DNA from: Chitinivibrionales bacterium
GTDB lineage: Bacteria > Fibrobacterota > Chitinivibrionia > Chitinivibrionales > FEN-1185
Assembly (NCBI GenBank): GCA_035516255.1
Contig: DATJAL010000025.1
Location: 62,001 to 126,000 of the forward strand
Reading direction: 5' to 3'
DNA: 64,000 bases
Shown here: positions 53,636 to 63,077 of the stretch, piece by piece
Layout: every line of letters begins with the position of its first letter
Position numbering within the stretch: position 1 is the first letter of the stretch
Notes under the pieces: generated by a model
Database searches by the model: none
Seen by the model: only the letters and a program-made list of their open reading frames with translations
Told to the model about the DNA's origin: nothing
Position numbers and translations under genes: made by a program

Positions 53636-54925
53636 ATGAATGCCAAACCCTATCATTTTGAAACCCTTGCCCTGCACGCGGGGCAAACCGTGGACGCGAC
53701 GCAGTCGCGCGGCGTGCCGGTGTACCGCACCAGCTCGTACGTTTTCAAAAACACGCAGCACGCTGCGAACCTGTTCGCCCTCAAGGAGCTGGGCAACATC
53801 TACACCAGGCTCATGAACCCCACCACCGACGTGCTCGAGCAGCGCGTGTCCCAGCTTGAGGGCGGCGCAGCATCGGTCGCCGTTTCCAGCGGGACCTCCG
53901 CGGTATTTTATTCAATCATAACCCTTGCCGAAGCAGGAGACGAAATCGTTTCGGCAAGCAACCTGTACGGCGGGACCTATACGCAGTTCGACGCCATCTT
54001 ACCCAAGCTCGGCATCACCACGCGGTTCGTGGACGCACGTGACCCGCGCACTTTCGAGAAAGCGATAACCGCAAAGACTCGCGCGCTCTTCGTCGAGACC
54101 ATCGGCAACCCGACGCTCGATTTCACGGACATCGGCGCCGTCGCGGCCATCGCGCACCGCCACGGCATTCCGCTCGTTGTCGACGGCACGTTCACCACGC
54201 CCTGGCTGCTGCGTGCCATCGAGCACGGCGCCGACATCGTGGTGAATTCGTTGACAAAATGGATAGGCGGGCACGGCACCGCCGTGGGCGGCATCATCAC
54301 CGACGCGGGCACGTTCGACTGGAAGGCCGGCCGCCACACGCTGTTCACCGAGCCCGACGCCAATTACCACGGCCTGTGCTGGGCGCTCGACCTGCCGGCC
54401 CCGCTGTCAACGATACCGTTCGCCCTGCGGGTGCGGCTCGTCCCGCTCCGCAATCTCGGCGCCTGCATCGCGCCCGACAACGCATGGATCTTTCTCCAGG
54501 GGCTCGAAACCCTGCCGCTGCGCATGGGGCGCCACTGCAAAAACGCGCTGCTGGTCGCGCAGCACCTTGCGAAACACCCGAAGGCGGCGTGGGTGCGCTA
54601 TCCGGGACTCGAGAAGGACCCTTCGCACGCGACGGCGAGCCGATACCTTGACAAAGGGTATGGTGGCATGGTCGTGTTCGGCGTGAAGGGGGGGTATGAC
54701 GCCGCCGTGAAGGTCATCGACAACATCCGGCTGTTTTCCCATCTTGCAAACGTGGGCGACGCCAAGAGCCTCATTCTTCATCCCGCAAGCACGTCGCATT
54801 CACAGCTGAGCGAGGAGCAGCAGCTTGCGGGCGGCCTCACTCCGGATTTAATAAGGCTTTCGATCGGGCTTGAGCACCCCGACGACCTTATCGGCGCGCT
54901 TGACGAGGCGCTCGCGCTCGCGTAA
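53636..54925 (+). CDS. metY: O-acetylhomoserine sulfhydrylase
   Basis: PLP enzyme that makes homocysteine (or cysteine) by replacing an acetyl group with sulfide. Cys/Met metabolism family blocks are all present: LHAGQTVDATQSRGVPVYRTSSYVF, GGAASVAVSSGTSAVFYSI, ETIGNPTLDF, and the PLP-binding K208 in SLTKWIGGHG. 429 aa, slightly longer than MetB/MetC, as expected for MetY. Together with cysK it gives direct sulfhydrylation routes to both cysteine and homocysteine, the latter feeding the homocysteine methyltransferase seen at the left end of the window. Confidence 0.95.
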   Translation: MNAKPYHFETLALHAGQTVDATQSRGVPVYRTSSYVFKNTQHAANLFALKELGNIYTRLMNPTTDVLEQRVSQLEGGAASVAVSSGTSAVFYSIITLAEAGDEIVSASNLYGGTYTQFDAILPKLGITTRFVDARDPRTFEKAITAKTRALFVETIGNPTLDFTDIGAVAAIAHRHGIPLVVDGTFTTPWLLRAIEHGADIVVNSLTKWIGGHGTAVGGIITDAGTFDWKAGRHTLFTEPDANYHGLCWALDLPAPLSTIPFALRVRLVPLRNLGACIAPDNAWIFLQGLETLPLRMGRHCKNALLVAQHLAKHPKAAWVRYPGLEKDPSHATASRYLDKGYGGMVVFGVKGGYDAAVKVIDNIRLFSHLANVGDAKSLILHPASTSHSQLSEEQQLAGGLTPDLIRLSIGLEHPDDLIGALDEALALA

Positions 54926-54974
54926 CACCGGCTCCCGCAGCGGCCATCCCTGCGGCGCGAGGATTTTATCACGT

Positions 54975-55238
54975 ATGCGGACCACGAAAATTATTGTCAA
55001 ACAGGAAAACGGCATCCATATACGCGTCGCGGACGCCATCGCGAAGGCGGTCAGGAAGCTGTCGTCGAAAATCACGTTCAAAAAGGGAGGCCAGACCGCC
55101 GACGGCGATTCGGTGCTGCAGCTCCTGATGCTCTCCGCGGGCAAGGGCGCGGAGATCGAGGTCACGGCAAGCGGGGGAAACGAGGAAGAGAGCCTGATCA
55201 AGCTTGAGGAGATTTTTTCCGACGGCGGGGGGATATGA
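54975..55238 (+). CDS. HPr-family phosphocarrier protein
   Basis: 87-residue protein of the HPr family: the phosphoacceptor H15 in GIHIRVA (usually GLHxRPA) and the regulatory S46 position (GDSVLQLLMLSAGKG) both align exactly with the classical protein. The proline after the active His is replaced by V-A. Located 49 bases after metY on the same strand; no EI or PTS permease genes are nearby, so it may work in an incomplete or regulatory phosphorelay, as in other FCB bacteria. Confidence 0.85.
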   Translation: MRTTKIIVKQENGIHIRVADAIAKAVRKLSSKITFKKGGQTADGDSVLQLLMLSAGKGAEIEVTASGGNEEESLIKLEEIFSDGGGI

Positions 55239-55263
55239 GCGGCAGTTTCGTGATAAATGAATC

Positions 55264-55300
55264 GGAAGTTGAATGTTGGAAGTTGGAGGTTGAAAGCCGA
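55264..55300. repeat. Solitary copy of the family A inner repeat
   Basis: GTTGAATGTTGGAAGTTGG and AGGTTGAAAGCCGAAG between the convergent HPr and GT9 genes. It has the same GTTGAAAG-type units as the inner arms of copies A2, A3 and A8 but no outer arms, so the inner module can occur on its own. Confidence 0.6.
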
Positions 55301-55335
55301 AGCGAGAATAATGGTCAAAGGATATAGGTTCCAAA

Positions 55336-56289
55336 TCAAGCTTTCTCCAGCATTTTTTCAATCTCACTCACCACCCTATCCGGTGTAATCGTACTCACCG
55401 CCTCCCCTTTTCCCTGCTGCAACACAACCGACTTCCTGCTGAGCGGCCGGAATTTCTCCAAATTCCACTCGATGTCGGGGAACAGCGCCACCTGCGGCAC
55501 ATCGAACGCCGAGGCGACGTGCACGACCGAGGTGTCGGGCGTGACGACAAGGTTGACAAGAGAGATTAACGCGACGATGTCGCCGATGGCGGGCGAATCA
55601 TAGAGAATGACGCGCGGCTGGAGATTTTGCAGCTTTCCGGCGTTTGGGCCGTCGGCGGGCTTATAGGTGACGATAACCCTTAGGTTTTTTGACAGACAAT
55701 ACGCCGCGACCGCGGCCCATCCTTCAACCGTCCAGTACCGCGAGGAATCGCCGGCGGAAATATTGAGCGCTACGGTCTTTGCATCATCCACAAGAATGGT
55801 ATCTTTGATTTTTTTAACAAGCCGCGCATCGGGAAAAAGCTCGGGCCGGGGATCGGCTGTGGACGGCATGCCCAGCGGCTTGAGACAGGCAAGGTTCCGC
55901 GCGACCGCGTGCAGCGCGGCATTTTCCAGGTCGGAGGGAATGGGAAATGAAAAGGTGCTTTCTCCTTCCCTGTTGAATCCGACCTTGTTTTTCGCCCGGC
56001 AGATTCCAGCCAGCAGGGCGCTTTCGCGCGACGCATGGTCTTTTGGATCGATGAGCCAGTCGTATCGCGTCAACAGCAACCGGATCATCAACGAGCAAAA
56101 AGAAAACGGGTCTTTCCGGTAAACGAATATTTTTTTCACCCGGGGATTTCCGCGCAGGACAGGCGCCCCGCGCGGGGATGAGAGAACGTGCATTTCCGCG
56201 CCGGGCACGTGTTCAGCAACAGCCCGGAACAGGGGCGTGGTGAGGACCATGTCGCCGATACGCCCGATCTGCACGATAAGGATCTTCAT
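55336..56289 (-). CDS. Family 9 glycosyltransferase (heptosyltransferase-like)
   Basis: GT9 enzyme of the kind that adds heptose or related sugars to the LPS inner core. The N-terminal loop LIVQIGRIGDMVLTTPLF and the C-terminal nucleotide-sugar region (LVVTPDTSVVHVASAFDVPQVALFPD, with the conserved D-T-S/H) are typical. 317 aa. It starts 15 bases after the stop of the GH2-like gene, so it is probably translated from the same transcript, an unusual pairing for a core glycosyltransferase. Confidence 0.88.
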   Translation of the reverse strand: MKILIVQIGRIGDMVLTTPLFRAVAEHVPGAEMHVLSSPRGAPVLRGNPRVKKIFVYRKDPFSFCSLMIRLLLTRYDWLIDPKDHASRESALLAGICRAKNKVGFNREGESTFSFPIPSDLENAALHAVARNLACLKPLGMPSTADPRPELFPDARLVKKIKDTILVDDAKTVALNISAGDSSRYWTVEGWAAVAAYCLSKNLRVIVTYKPADGPNAGKLQNLQPRVILYDSPAIGDIVALISLVNLVVTPDTSVVHVASAFDVPQVALFPDIEWNLEKFRPLSRKSVVLQQGKGEAVSTITPDRVVSEIEKMLEKA

Positions 56290-56304
56290 CAAAGAAAGCT
56301 TTCC

Positions 56305-59127
56305 TTACCGCACCGCGAGCACGCGCTTTACACATTGATAGCCGCCGTCAAGGGTGAACCGGACAAAATACACGGTGTTGCCGGCCATGTCCCGGCGCGC
56401 CTTCATTCCCTCAAAACCGATCGAGTGGAACCCGGCTGCCTGATACGCGGCCGGCACGCGCATGACCACCCTTCCGCTTGCGCTGACGATGTCGACGGAG
56501 ACGGTTGCCGCTTTACTCATCAGATACCGCAGGGTCCCAGCCGAATACATGATCCTGAAGCTCGGCGCGGCTATTGACGAAGCGGAACTCGTGCGGGGAC
56601 AGCGAGTTCCCTCCATAATGGAAACCGCCGGATTTACATTATAAGAAACCGTGCCGGTCCCGAGTCCCGCCGAAGAAGCGGAAACCGTCACCGTGCCGGC
56701 GGTGAACGTCGACCGCACCGCCACCTTGCACATCCCGCCCTCGGCCGAGAGCTCATGGTCGAGCGGCGAATGAAAGCCGAGCGGCTTGCCGGCCGTGACG
56801 TACTGGTCCGACCCGCCGCGGTAATCGCCGGGCCCGGTCACGGCAAAGGTGACCGGGTTGCTCGCCGTAGGACACCAGATTCCGCTTGCGTCAACCACCG
56901 TGGCGAGAATGAAGGCCGCGTCGCTCCCGTTCGCCGTGATCTGGAAGGTGTCGCCGTCGGACCTCACCAGCGGCGGCTCCACGGTCAGCACGATGTGGTC
57001 GGCGGGACCAGCGGTCTTCTTCTCGTCAAAGCACACCACGTTTCCGCTTTGGTCAAGCCCCTCGGCGCGCAGGGTCCCCGACGCCCAGGTCACGTTCCAT
57101 GAGCACTGGAACGGCAGCTGGGTGGTGGCCTGGCCGGTGCCGTCGCCGCTCCCGCTCCACGGATTGGGCGTTTTTACGCCCTGGTCCGCGCCGTTGATCA
57201 AGAGCCGCACGCTTGGGCAGTTTGAAAACGCGTTCACCTGCACCGCGCCCGACCGGTTCCAGTGGTGCGCGAGCGAAACCACGGGCTTCACCGAATACGG
57301 CAGCCACGCCGCCTGATACGCTTTGTAAAGCAATTTGGGGATGCGGTTGAAATCCATCATGGAAGACCCGAACGACCGTACGCTTCCCTCGCCCTCTCCT
57401 TCGAGGAAATTGCCCGACTCGCCCGGCGTTTCGCACAGGTACCACTGGGCGAGGCCGAAGCAGTTGGCCTGCCTTGACTTTTTCCAGTTCTGGAGGTATT
57501 CGCTCGCGAACGCGATTTCCCAGTCCCAGGCGAAGCGCGCGGTGCGGCTGCCGCCCCACGCCTCCGCGCCCCAGCACGGCGTGTTGGGCAGACCGCTCTT
57601 CATCGCGATCTCGCAGCCCGACGACGAGCACGAGATGATGTCGGCGATCGCGGGATCGGCCGCGCTGCCCCCGCGGTCGGACTGCGCCCTCGTGTTGACC
57701 GGGTCCCATGTCTGTGAAATCGCCTTGAGCTGGCCGGCGAACGTAGGATCGATGGGGCCGTTGCTCACCTCCCACGCGAGCACCGACGGGTGGTTCCGGT
57801 CGCGGATGATCATGTCGCGGTGCAGCTGGCTCTTGTAGATAAATTTCGGCGTGTTGGTCTGCTGCCCGGCGGCGAAAGTCCCCTCGAGCTCACCGCTGGG
57901 CTGCACGAGCATCACGCCGTAGGCATCGCACGCGTCAACGAACTCGGGGCTCGACGACGAATGACCGGGCCGCCAGAGGGTCGCGCCGCACTCGGCCGCG
58001 AGCTTGGCGTCGCGCCACTGCTGCTCCTCGGGAACGGCCGTGCCCAGCGCCGGATAATCGTAGCGGCTCGAAACGCCCCACAGGTACTGCTGGTGGCCGT
58101 TGAAATACGGGAAGTTGTGGTCCCACGTGATGACGCGGATGCCCAGCGGGCTCTCGAACACATCGGTGGTCGCGGCACCGACCTTGACAATATGATAAAC
58201 CTTGTAGAGGTACGGCTTGCCGTAGATGCTGCCCGCGGGGTACCAGAGTGTCGGGTTGGCGATGGTGCCGGTCTGGTCGAACACGTAGCTCGTGTCGGCC
58301 CCCACGGTCTGGGTGCTACTCTGGCTCAACACGACGTTGCCGGCGGCGTCAGTCACCTTGGTGGTGAGCGTGACGGCCTGCGGCGCGGCGTTGTCGTTCC
58401 GCACGTTCGTGAGGATCCGCACGGTCGCGGACGCGTCGGAGGCCGACACCGTGGCGACATAGGTCCCCCACTGGTTCAGCACCGAATACACGTTGAGGGG
58501 CACATGCACCTTGTCGGTGATGTGAAGCCACACCGGCCTGAACAGGCCGTAATCGCCCTGGCCGAACCGGTAGTCGATGGAGAACCCGGGATACGCGTAA
58601 AACCCTCCGTTGCCGCTCATCCTCACGGCCAGAACATTGTCCGCCCCGCCGAAGGTCACATAGGGCGTGATGTCCACGACGAACCCGATGAAGCCCACCA
58701 CGTGCGTCGCGTTCTGGTTGATGCCGTCGTTGCCGGGAAGAAACGTGCCGTTGATGTACACCGCCGCGCCCAGGTGCGCGCCCTCGATCTCCACGAAGAT
58801 CTTCCTGCCCGAATAGGCGTTATCGATTGTAAAGTGCTTGCGGTACCAGGAAACGCCGGCGTACATGCCGCCGGTGGCGCCGCCGCCCGACTGGTTGTTG
58901 AACGATTCCGTGTCGCTCCAGGTGTGCGGAATGCCCACGTCGCTCCACGCCGCGTCGCTGAACGAGGGGCTTTGGGCGCTCGCGGGGTCTCCTTTTGTAA
59001 ATTTCCAGGGCGCGGTGCTCATGTTGACCTTCACCCGGTTGCTGGGCTCGCCGGTATAGGTTTGGGCACAACACACCGCGGCCAGCGCCAGAACGGCCAA
59101 CAGCACCGGAACCATTTTCGTTTTCAT
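56305..59127 (-). CDS. Secreted GH2-family protein, copy 1
   Basis: Large secreted glycoside-hydrolase-2-type protein: signal peptide (1-22), jelly-roll sugar-binding domain (about 35-200), Ig-like domain, TIM barrel (about 330-610), two further Ig-like domains and a sorting-type C-terminal tail (VSVDIVSASGRVVMRV…VYFVRFTLDGGYQCVKRVLAV). In GH2 the barrel strand 4 motif is normally N-E (acid/base); here it reads RNHPSVLAWEVSNGP with G457 in the glutamate position. Nearby E-A-W-G (about 520) could be the nucleophile region. The enzyme may therefore use another residue or be non-catalytic. ATG at 59127 follows AGGAGG. Paralogue at 60073. Confidence 0.8.
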   Translation of the reverse strand: MKTKMVPVLLAVLALAAVCCAQTYTGEPSNRVKVNMSTAPWKFTKGDPASAQSPSFSDAAWSDVGIPHTWSDTESFNNQSGGGATGGMYAGVSWYRKHFTIDNAYSGRKIFVEIEGAHLGAAVYINGTFLPGNDGINQNATHVVGFIGFVVDITPYVTFGGADNVLAVRMSGNGGFYAYPGFSIDYRFGQGDYGLFRPVWLHITDKVHVPLNVYSVLNQWGTYVATVSASDASATVRILTNVRNDNAAPQAVTLTTKVTDAAGNVVLSQSSTQTVGADTSYVFDQTGTIANPTLWYPAGSIYGKPYLYKVYHIVKVGAATTDVFESPLGIRVITWDHNFPYFNGHQQYLWGVSSRYDYPALGTAVPEEQQWRDAKLAAECGATLWRPGHSSSSPEFVDACDAYGVMLVQPSGELEGTFAAGQQTNTPKFIYKSQLHRDMIIRDRNHPSVLAWEVSNGPIDPTFAGQLKAISQTWDPVNTRAQSDRGGSAADPAIADIISCSSSGCEIAMKSGLPNTPCWGAEAWGGSRTARFAWDWEIAFASEYLQNWKKSRQANCFGLAQWYLCETPGESGNFLEGEGEGSVRSFGSSMMDFNRIPKLLYKAYQAAWLPYSVKPVVSLAHHWNRSGAVQVNAFSNCPSVRLLINGADQGVKTPNPWSGSGDGTGQATTQLPFQCSWNVTWASGTLRAEGLDQSGNVVCFDEKKTAGPADHIVLTVEPPLVRSDGDTFQITANGSDAAFILATVVDASGIWCPTASNPVTFAVTGPGDYRGGSDQYVTAGKPLGFHSPLDHELSAEGGMCKVAVRSTFTAGTVTVSASSAGLGTGTVSYNVNPAVSIMEGTRCPRTSSASSIAAPSFRIMYSAGTLRYLMSKAATVSVDIVSASGRVVMRVPAAYQAAGFHSIGFEGMKARRDMAGNTVYFVRFTLDGGYQCVKRVLAVR

Positions 59128-59236
59128 GTCCATTCCTCCTTTTTATATTCACGCGTTTGACGCATCAGCAAACCAGCGTTTGCCCGCGGTCGCTGTTCAT
59201 TGTTTTTGCGCTTGGCTTTTCTTTGCAGCGGCAATG

Positions 59237-60007
59237 CTATTCGCCCGCTCCGTTTTCGGGTGTGGCACTGTCCAATTCGATCGGGTGACCGTACTTCCAG
59301 GTTCCACTTCTGAAAGAGAGCGTATCATGAGCTGAGGTGAATGCATCCTTAGCCATTTCAACCCGTTCAAAAGAAATGGTGGAATCATCAACCCATTTCG
59401 CGCTGTCGGGCCCCCATTTCCCGGGGGCCGAATAAAACGCCTTTGTCAATGAATCACCGGAAATCTTCCAGATTTGAAAACCATTCGCCATGAACCCGGC
59501 TTCGATGTCACGATAATCGCAGAGCAGATAGTTCCGTCCCGGGCCGATCGTCGGCCTCGATATGAGCGTGTCGCATTTGCCATTCCTCATGTTGACGGAG
59601 AGCCAATCGCCCCACTCCCATCCTTCCCGTTCGATGACGATCGCGGACAGGGCCGGCAAATAATCCGTCACGAAATATCCGACCTGCCCGTCGTTGTCCG
59701 TATGCAGCAAGGTATCGTTGAACTGAATTTTGCTTCCATTGTCAAGGATAATCGTGAGGCTCGAGTCGTTTGCCCGGAAAACTCTGTTCCGCAATTGATC
59801 CAGCAGTTTCTTTTCTTCCATCCGCATGGTTTTTTCCTGGGCATTGGGCGCCGCGTCAGGCTGACCATTTTTCTGGCTCGAGTCCGCCGACGCGGAACCG
59901 TTTGCCGCTTTCGATGGCGCTTGAGCGTTACCGGATGATTTCGGCGCGCACGAGAGCACGGCAAGAAGAAGCGTCCCTGCTGCGAGCTTAAATGAGCATG
60001 GTCTCAT
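59237..60007 (-). CDS. Lipoprotein encoded between the two GH2 genes
   Basis: Not recognised. Signal and lipobox (AGTLLLAVLSC) at the N-terminus, then a Ser/Ala/Asp/Lys-rich low-complexity stretch and a domain of about 190 residues with strand pattern (SSLTIILDNGSKIQFNDTLLHTD; AIVIEREGWEWGDWLSVNMRNGKCD; NYLLCDYRDIEAGFMANGFQIWKISGD). AAAGGA before ATG 60007 decides the start; a longer frame from 60196 lies in non-conserved sequence. Sitting between the two GH2 genes on the same strand, it may anchor or regulate them at the cell surface. Confidence 0.7.
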   Translation of the reverse strand: MRPCSFKLAAGTLLLAVLSCAPKSSGNAQAPSKAANGSASADSSQKNGQPDAAPNAQEKTMRMEEKKLLDQLRNRVFRANDSSLTIILDNGSKIQFNDTLLHTDNDGQVGYFVTDYLPALSAIVIEREGWEWGDWLSVNMRNGKCDTLISRPTIGPGRNYLLCDYRDIEAGFMANGFQIWKISGDSLTKAFYSAPGKWGPDSAKWVDDSTISFERVEMAKDAFTSAHDTLSFRSGTWKYGHPIELDSATPENGAGE

Positions 60008-60072
60008 CAGAGTTCCTTTTGATGAATTGAAAGACCCCGCTGCAAGCCACGGCGCCGCGCGTTCCTTCCGCA

Positions 60073-62895
60073 TCACCGCGAGACAATGACGCGCTTCACC
60101 GGCTGATACACGCCGTCCACTCCGAACCGCACAAAGTAAACGCCGGCCGGAAACGCCGCGCCGGCCTGGGATTTCGCGAGCTGGACCGGATGCCACCCTT
60201 CATTCTGGAGCGATGCGGGAATCGCTCTTGTCAATTTCCCGTTCGCGCTCACGATCTGCACCGACACCAGCGCCGGCCGCGCAATATAGTAGCGCAGCCC
60301 GCCGCGCATGAGAACGGCCTTGAAGGAAGAAAACGCGGAGGGTGCGGACGGACGCGTTATCATGGCCGTCGTAAACGGCGGGTCGGTGACCGGGTATACG
60401 GTGAATGCGGTCGAAGCGGCGGGCTGCGGCAGGCCCGCGCAGGTGCTCGACACCGTGACGACGCCCGGCGTGAACAGGGAGCGCACCGCGATCTTGCACA
60501 TGCCGCCCTCCATCTGGAGTTCCGGGTCGGTGGGCGCGTGCCAGGTCTTGGGCATGGCGGCGTTGACGCGCTGGTCGGACCCGCCGCGGTAGTTGCCCGG
60601 GCCGGAAACGCCGAAGGTTATGTTGTGGCTGTCAAGCGGACACCAGGTGCCGGCGCTGTCCACCACCGTGGCCAGGATGAAGGCCGCGTCGGTGCCGTTG
60701 GCGCGGATCTCGTACACGCCGCCGTCGGGCCGGACGAGCGGCGGCTCCACGGTGAGCGTCACGTGGTGCGCCGGTCCCGCGGTCTTCTTCTCATCGAAGC
60801 ACACCACATTTCCGGTATTGTCAAGACCCTCGGCGCGCAGCGTCCCGGCCTGCCATGCCACGTTCCAGTAACACTGGAACGGCAGCTGCGTCGCGGCCTG
60901 GGTGTGGTCGTTGTCCGGCGGCACGCCGGCCGCGGGATTTGGTTTCTTCACGCCCTGGCTCACGCCGTTGATGAGGAGCCGCGCGCTGTCGCAGTTGCAG
61001 AAGACGTTTACCTGAACGTTACCGGAGCGGTTCCAGTGGTGCGCGATGGCGATCTCTGGATGGAGGGAGAAAGGAACCCAGCACACCCGCCACGCGTTAT
61101 ACAGGAATTTCGGGATGCGGTTGAAATCGAGCATGGAACAGCCGAACGACCGCTCCTTCTGGTTGGGCATGTCGAGGAAATATCCGTCTTCGCCGGGCGT
61201 CTCGGACAGGTACCACTGCGCGATGCCGAAGCAGCTGTTGGCCTGGCTCTGCACCCATTCCTGCAGGTAATCGGCGACGAACGCGATCTCCTGGTCGTAC
61301 CCCCATCTTGACAAGCGGCCATAATTGCTCCAGTCCTCCGAGCCCCACGCCGGGTTGTTGGGGAAGTTGTGCTTCACGCCTATTTCGCAGCCCGTGGCCG
61401 TGCATCCGAGGATGTACCCGTTGGCAGGGCTCGGCGTGCGGTCTGCCTGCACGCGCGTGTGGATCGAGTCCCATGTATTGGCAAGCCCCTGGCACTGCTG
61501 GGCAAGGCCGGTGCTGACCGGGCCGTTGCTTACCTCCCACGCGAGCACCGACGGATGGTTCCGGTCGCGGATGATCATGTCGCGGTGCACCTCGGCCTTG
61601 AGCGTCTGGTTGCAGGGCCCGCACGCGCCCTCATGCTCGCCGCTTGGCTGCACGAGCGCGATGCCGTACGCGTCGCAGGCGGCAACAAACTCGGGACTGC
61701 ACGGAGAATGGCCGGGGCGCCACAGGTTGCCGCCGCAGCCCGACAGGATCTTCGCGTCGCGCCACTGCTGCTCCTCGGGCACGGCCGTGCCGAGCGCCGG
61801 GTAATCGTACCGCGCGGACGCGCCCCACAAAAAATGCTTGCGGCCGTTGTAGTAGGGATAGTCCTTGTCCCAGGTGAGCACGCGGATGCCGAGCGGACTC
61901 TCGAACACGTCGACCGTGGTCCCGCCCACCTTGACAATGTGATAAACCTTGTACATATACGGCCCGCCGTAGATGCTGTTGTTCGGGTACCACAGGTGCG
62001 GGTTGGCGATGTCGCCGGTCTGGCCGAACGCGTACGACGCTCCTGCGGGGACCGTCTGCGTTCCGGTGAGCGTGAGCACGACGTTGTTGTCCTTGTCAAC
62101 CACCTTCGTGGTGAGCGACACGTCGGCGGCCGCGGTCCCGTCGTTGCGCACGTTGGTCTGGAGGAACACGGTTGCGGAGGCGTCCGTGGCGGTCACGGCC
62201 GCGCAGTAGGTTCCCCATTGGTTCAGCACCGAATAGAGGTTGAGCGGCACGTGGACCTTGTCGGTGATGTGCATCCACACGGGGCGGAACAGCCCGCCGT
62301 CCGCCTGGCCGAACCTGAATATCTCGGAAAAGCCCGGGTCGCCGTAGAAGGCCTGGTTCTTGCTCACGCGCACGGCAAGCACGTTGTCGGCGCCGCCGAA
62401 CGTCACATAGGGCGTGATGTCAACCACGAAGCCCATGAAGCCGGTCACGTGCGTGGCGTTGGGGTCGGTGGCGCTGTTGCCATGCATGAACGTCCCGTTG
62501 ATGTACACCTGGCAGCCGACGTGCGCGCCCTCGATTTCAACGAAGATTTTCCGGTCGGCGTACTGATTGTCCAAAGTAAAGTGCTTGCGGTACCAGTTGG
62601 TGCCGCCGTACGCGGTGCCGTCGTCGCCGCCGCTCGGCTCGTTCACGTAGGTGTCGGTGTCGTTCCACGTGTAGGGAATGCCCACGGTCTTCCACGACGA
62701 ATCGTTGTAGCCGACCGCCTGCGGGCCGGACGCGCCGTTCATGGCCGGATCGTTCCTGAGGAATTTCCACGGCGTTTCGCCCAGATTGATCTTCACCCGG
62801 TTGCTTGGCTCGGGCGTGTAGGTTTCGGCGAAACAGAGGGCCGCCGAGATGATCACGATGATGAAAGCCGCCGCCGACATTTTTTTTGAGTCCAT
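60073..62895 (-). CDS. Secreted GH2-family protein, copy 2
   Basis: Paralogue of the downstream GH2 gene, with the same domain order and length (940 aa): signal peptide, sugar-binding domain (WYRKHFTLDNQYADRKIFVEIEGAH), TIM barrel and a sorting-type tail (VSVQIVSANGKLTRAI…VYFVRFGVDGVYQPVKRVIVSR). The same N-G replaces N-E in NHPSVLAWEVSNGP (G458), so the change is conserved between the pair and is not a sequencing error in one. The two are similar along their length, indicating tandem duplication with an intervening lipoprotein. First gene of a likely four-gene operon ending in GT9. Confidence 0.8.
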   Translation of the reverse strand: MDSKKMSAAAFIIVIISAALCFAETYTPEPSNRVKINLGETPWKFLRNDPAMNGASGPQAVGYNDSSWKTVGIPYTWNDTDTYVNEPSGGDDGTAYGGTNWYRKHFTLDNQYADRKIFVEIEGAHVGCQVYINGTFMHGNSATDPNATHVTGFMGFVVDITPYVTFGGADNVLAVRVSKNQAFYGDPGFSEIFRFGQADGGLFRPVWMHITDKVHVPLNLYSVLNQWGTYCAAVTATDASATVFLQTNVRNDGTAAADVSLTTKVVDKDNNVVLTLTGTQTVPAGASYAFGQTGDIANPHLWYPNNSIYGGPYMYKVYHIVKVGGTTVDVFESPLGIRVLTWDKDYPYYNGRKHFLWGASARYDYPALGTAVPEEQQWRDAKILSGCGGNLWRPGHSPCSPEFVAACDAYGIALVQPSGEHEGACGPCNQTLKAEVHRDMIIRDRNHPSVLAWEVSNGPVSTGLAQQCQGLANTWDSIHTRVQADRTPSPANGYILGCTATGCEIGVKHNFPNNPAWGSEDWSNYGRLSRWGYDQEIAFVADYLQEWVQSQANSCFGIAQWYLSETPGEDGYFLDMPNQKERSFGCSMLDFNRIPKFLYNAWRVCWVPFSLHPEIAIAHHWNRSGNVQVNVFCNCDSARLLINGVSQGVKKPNPAAGVPPDNDHTQAATQLPFQCYWNVAWQAGTLRAEGLDNTGNVVCFDEKKTAGPAHHVTLTVEPPLVRPDGGVYEIRANGTDAAFILATVVDSAGTWCPLDSHNITFGVSGPGNYRGGSDQRVNAAMPKTWHAPTDPELQMEGGMCKIAVRSLFTPGVVTVSSTCAGLPQPAASTAFTVYPVTDPPFTTAMITRPSAPSAFSSFKAVLMRGGLRYYIARPALVSVQIVSANGKLTRAIPASLQNEGWHPVQLAKSQAGAAFPAGVYFVRFGVDGVYQPVKRVIVSR

Positions 62896-63077
62896 GCCCC
62901 CCCCTTTTTGATCATTAATCTATTATTATTCGCTGGATGATGCGATAGCTTGGGATGATCGGGCGATCCGATAATTTCGAAATCCCCCGCGCCCCTGTGG
63001 TTAAATATAATAAATAAGGAATACTATATGAGGTTGCCGGAAAATAATGTTCACGCCAGTGAACGGCGGAGCGAAGA

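Noticed and set aside
61369-62889. 506-codon plus-strand frame over the GH2 copy 2 gene (and 57790-59160 over copy 1)
   Set aside because: Both are antisense shadows of GC-rich coding sequence; they resemble each other only because the GH2 genes are paralogues.
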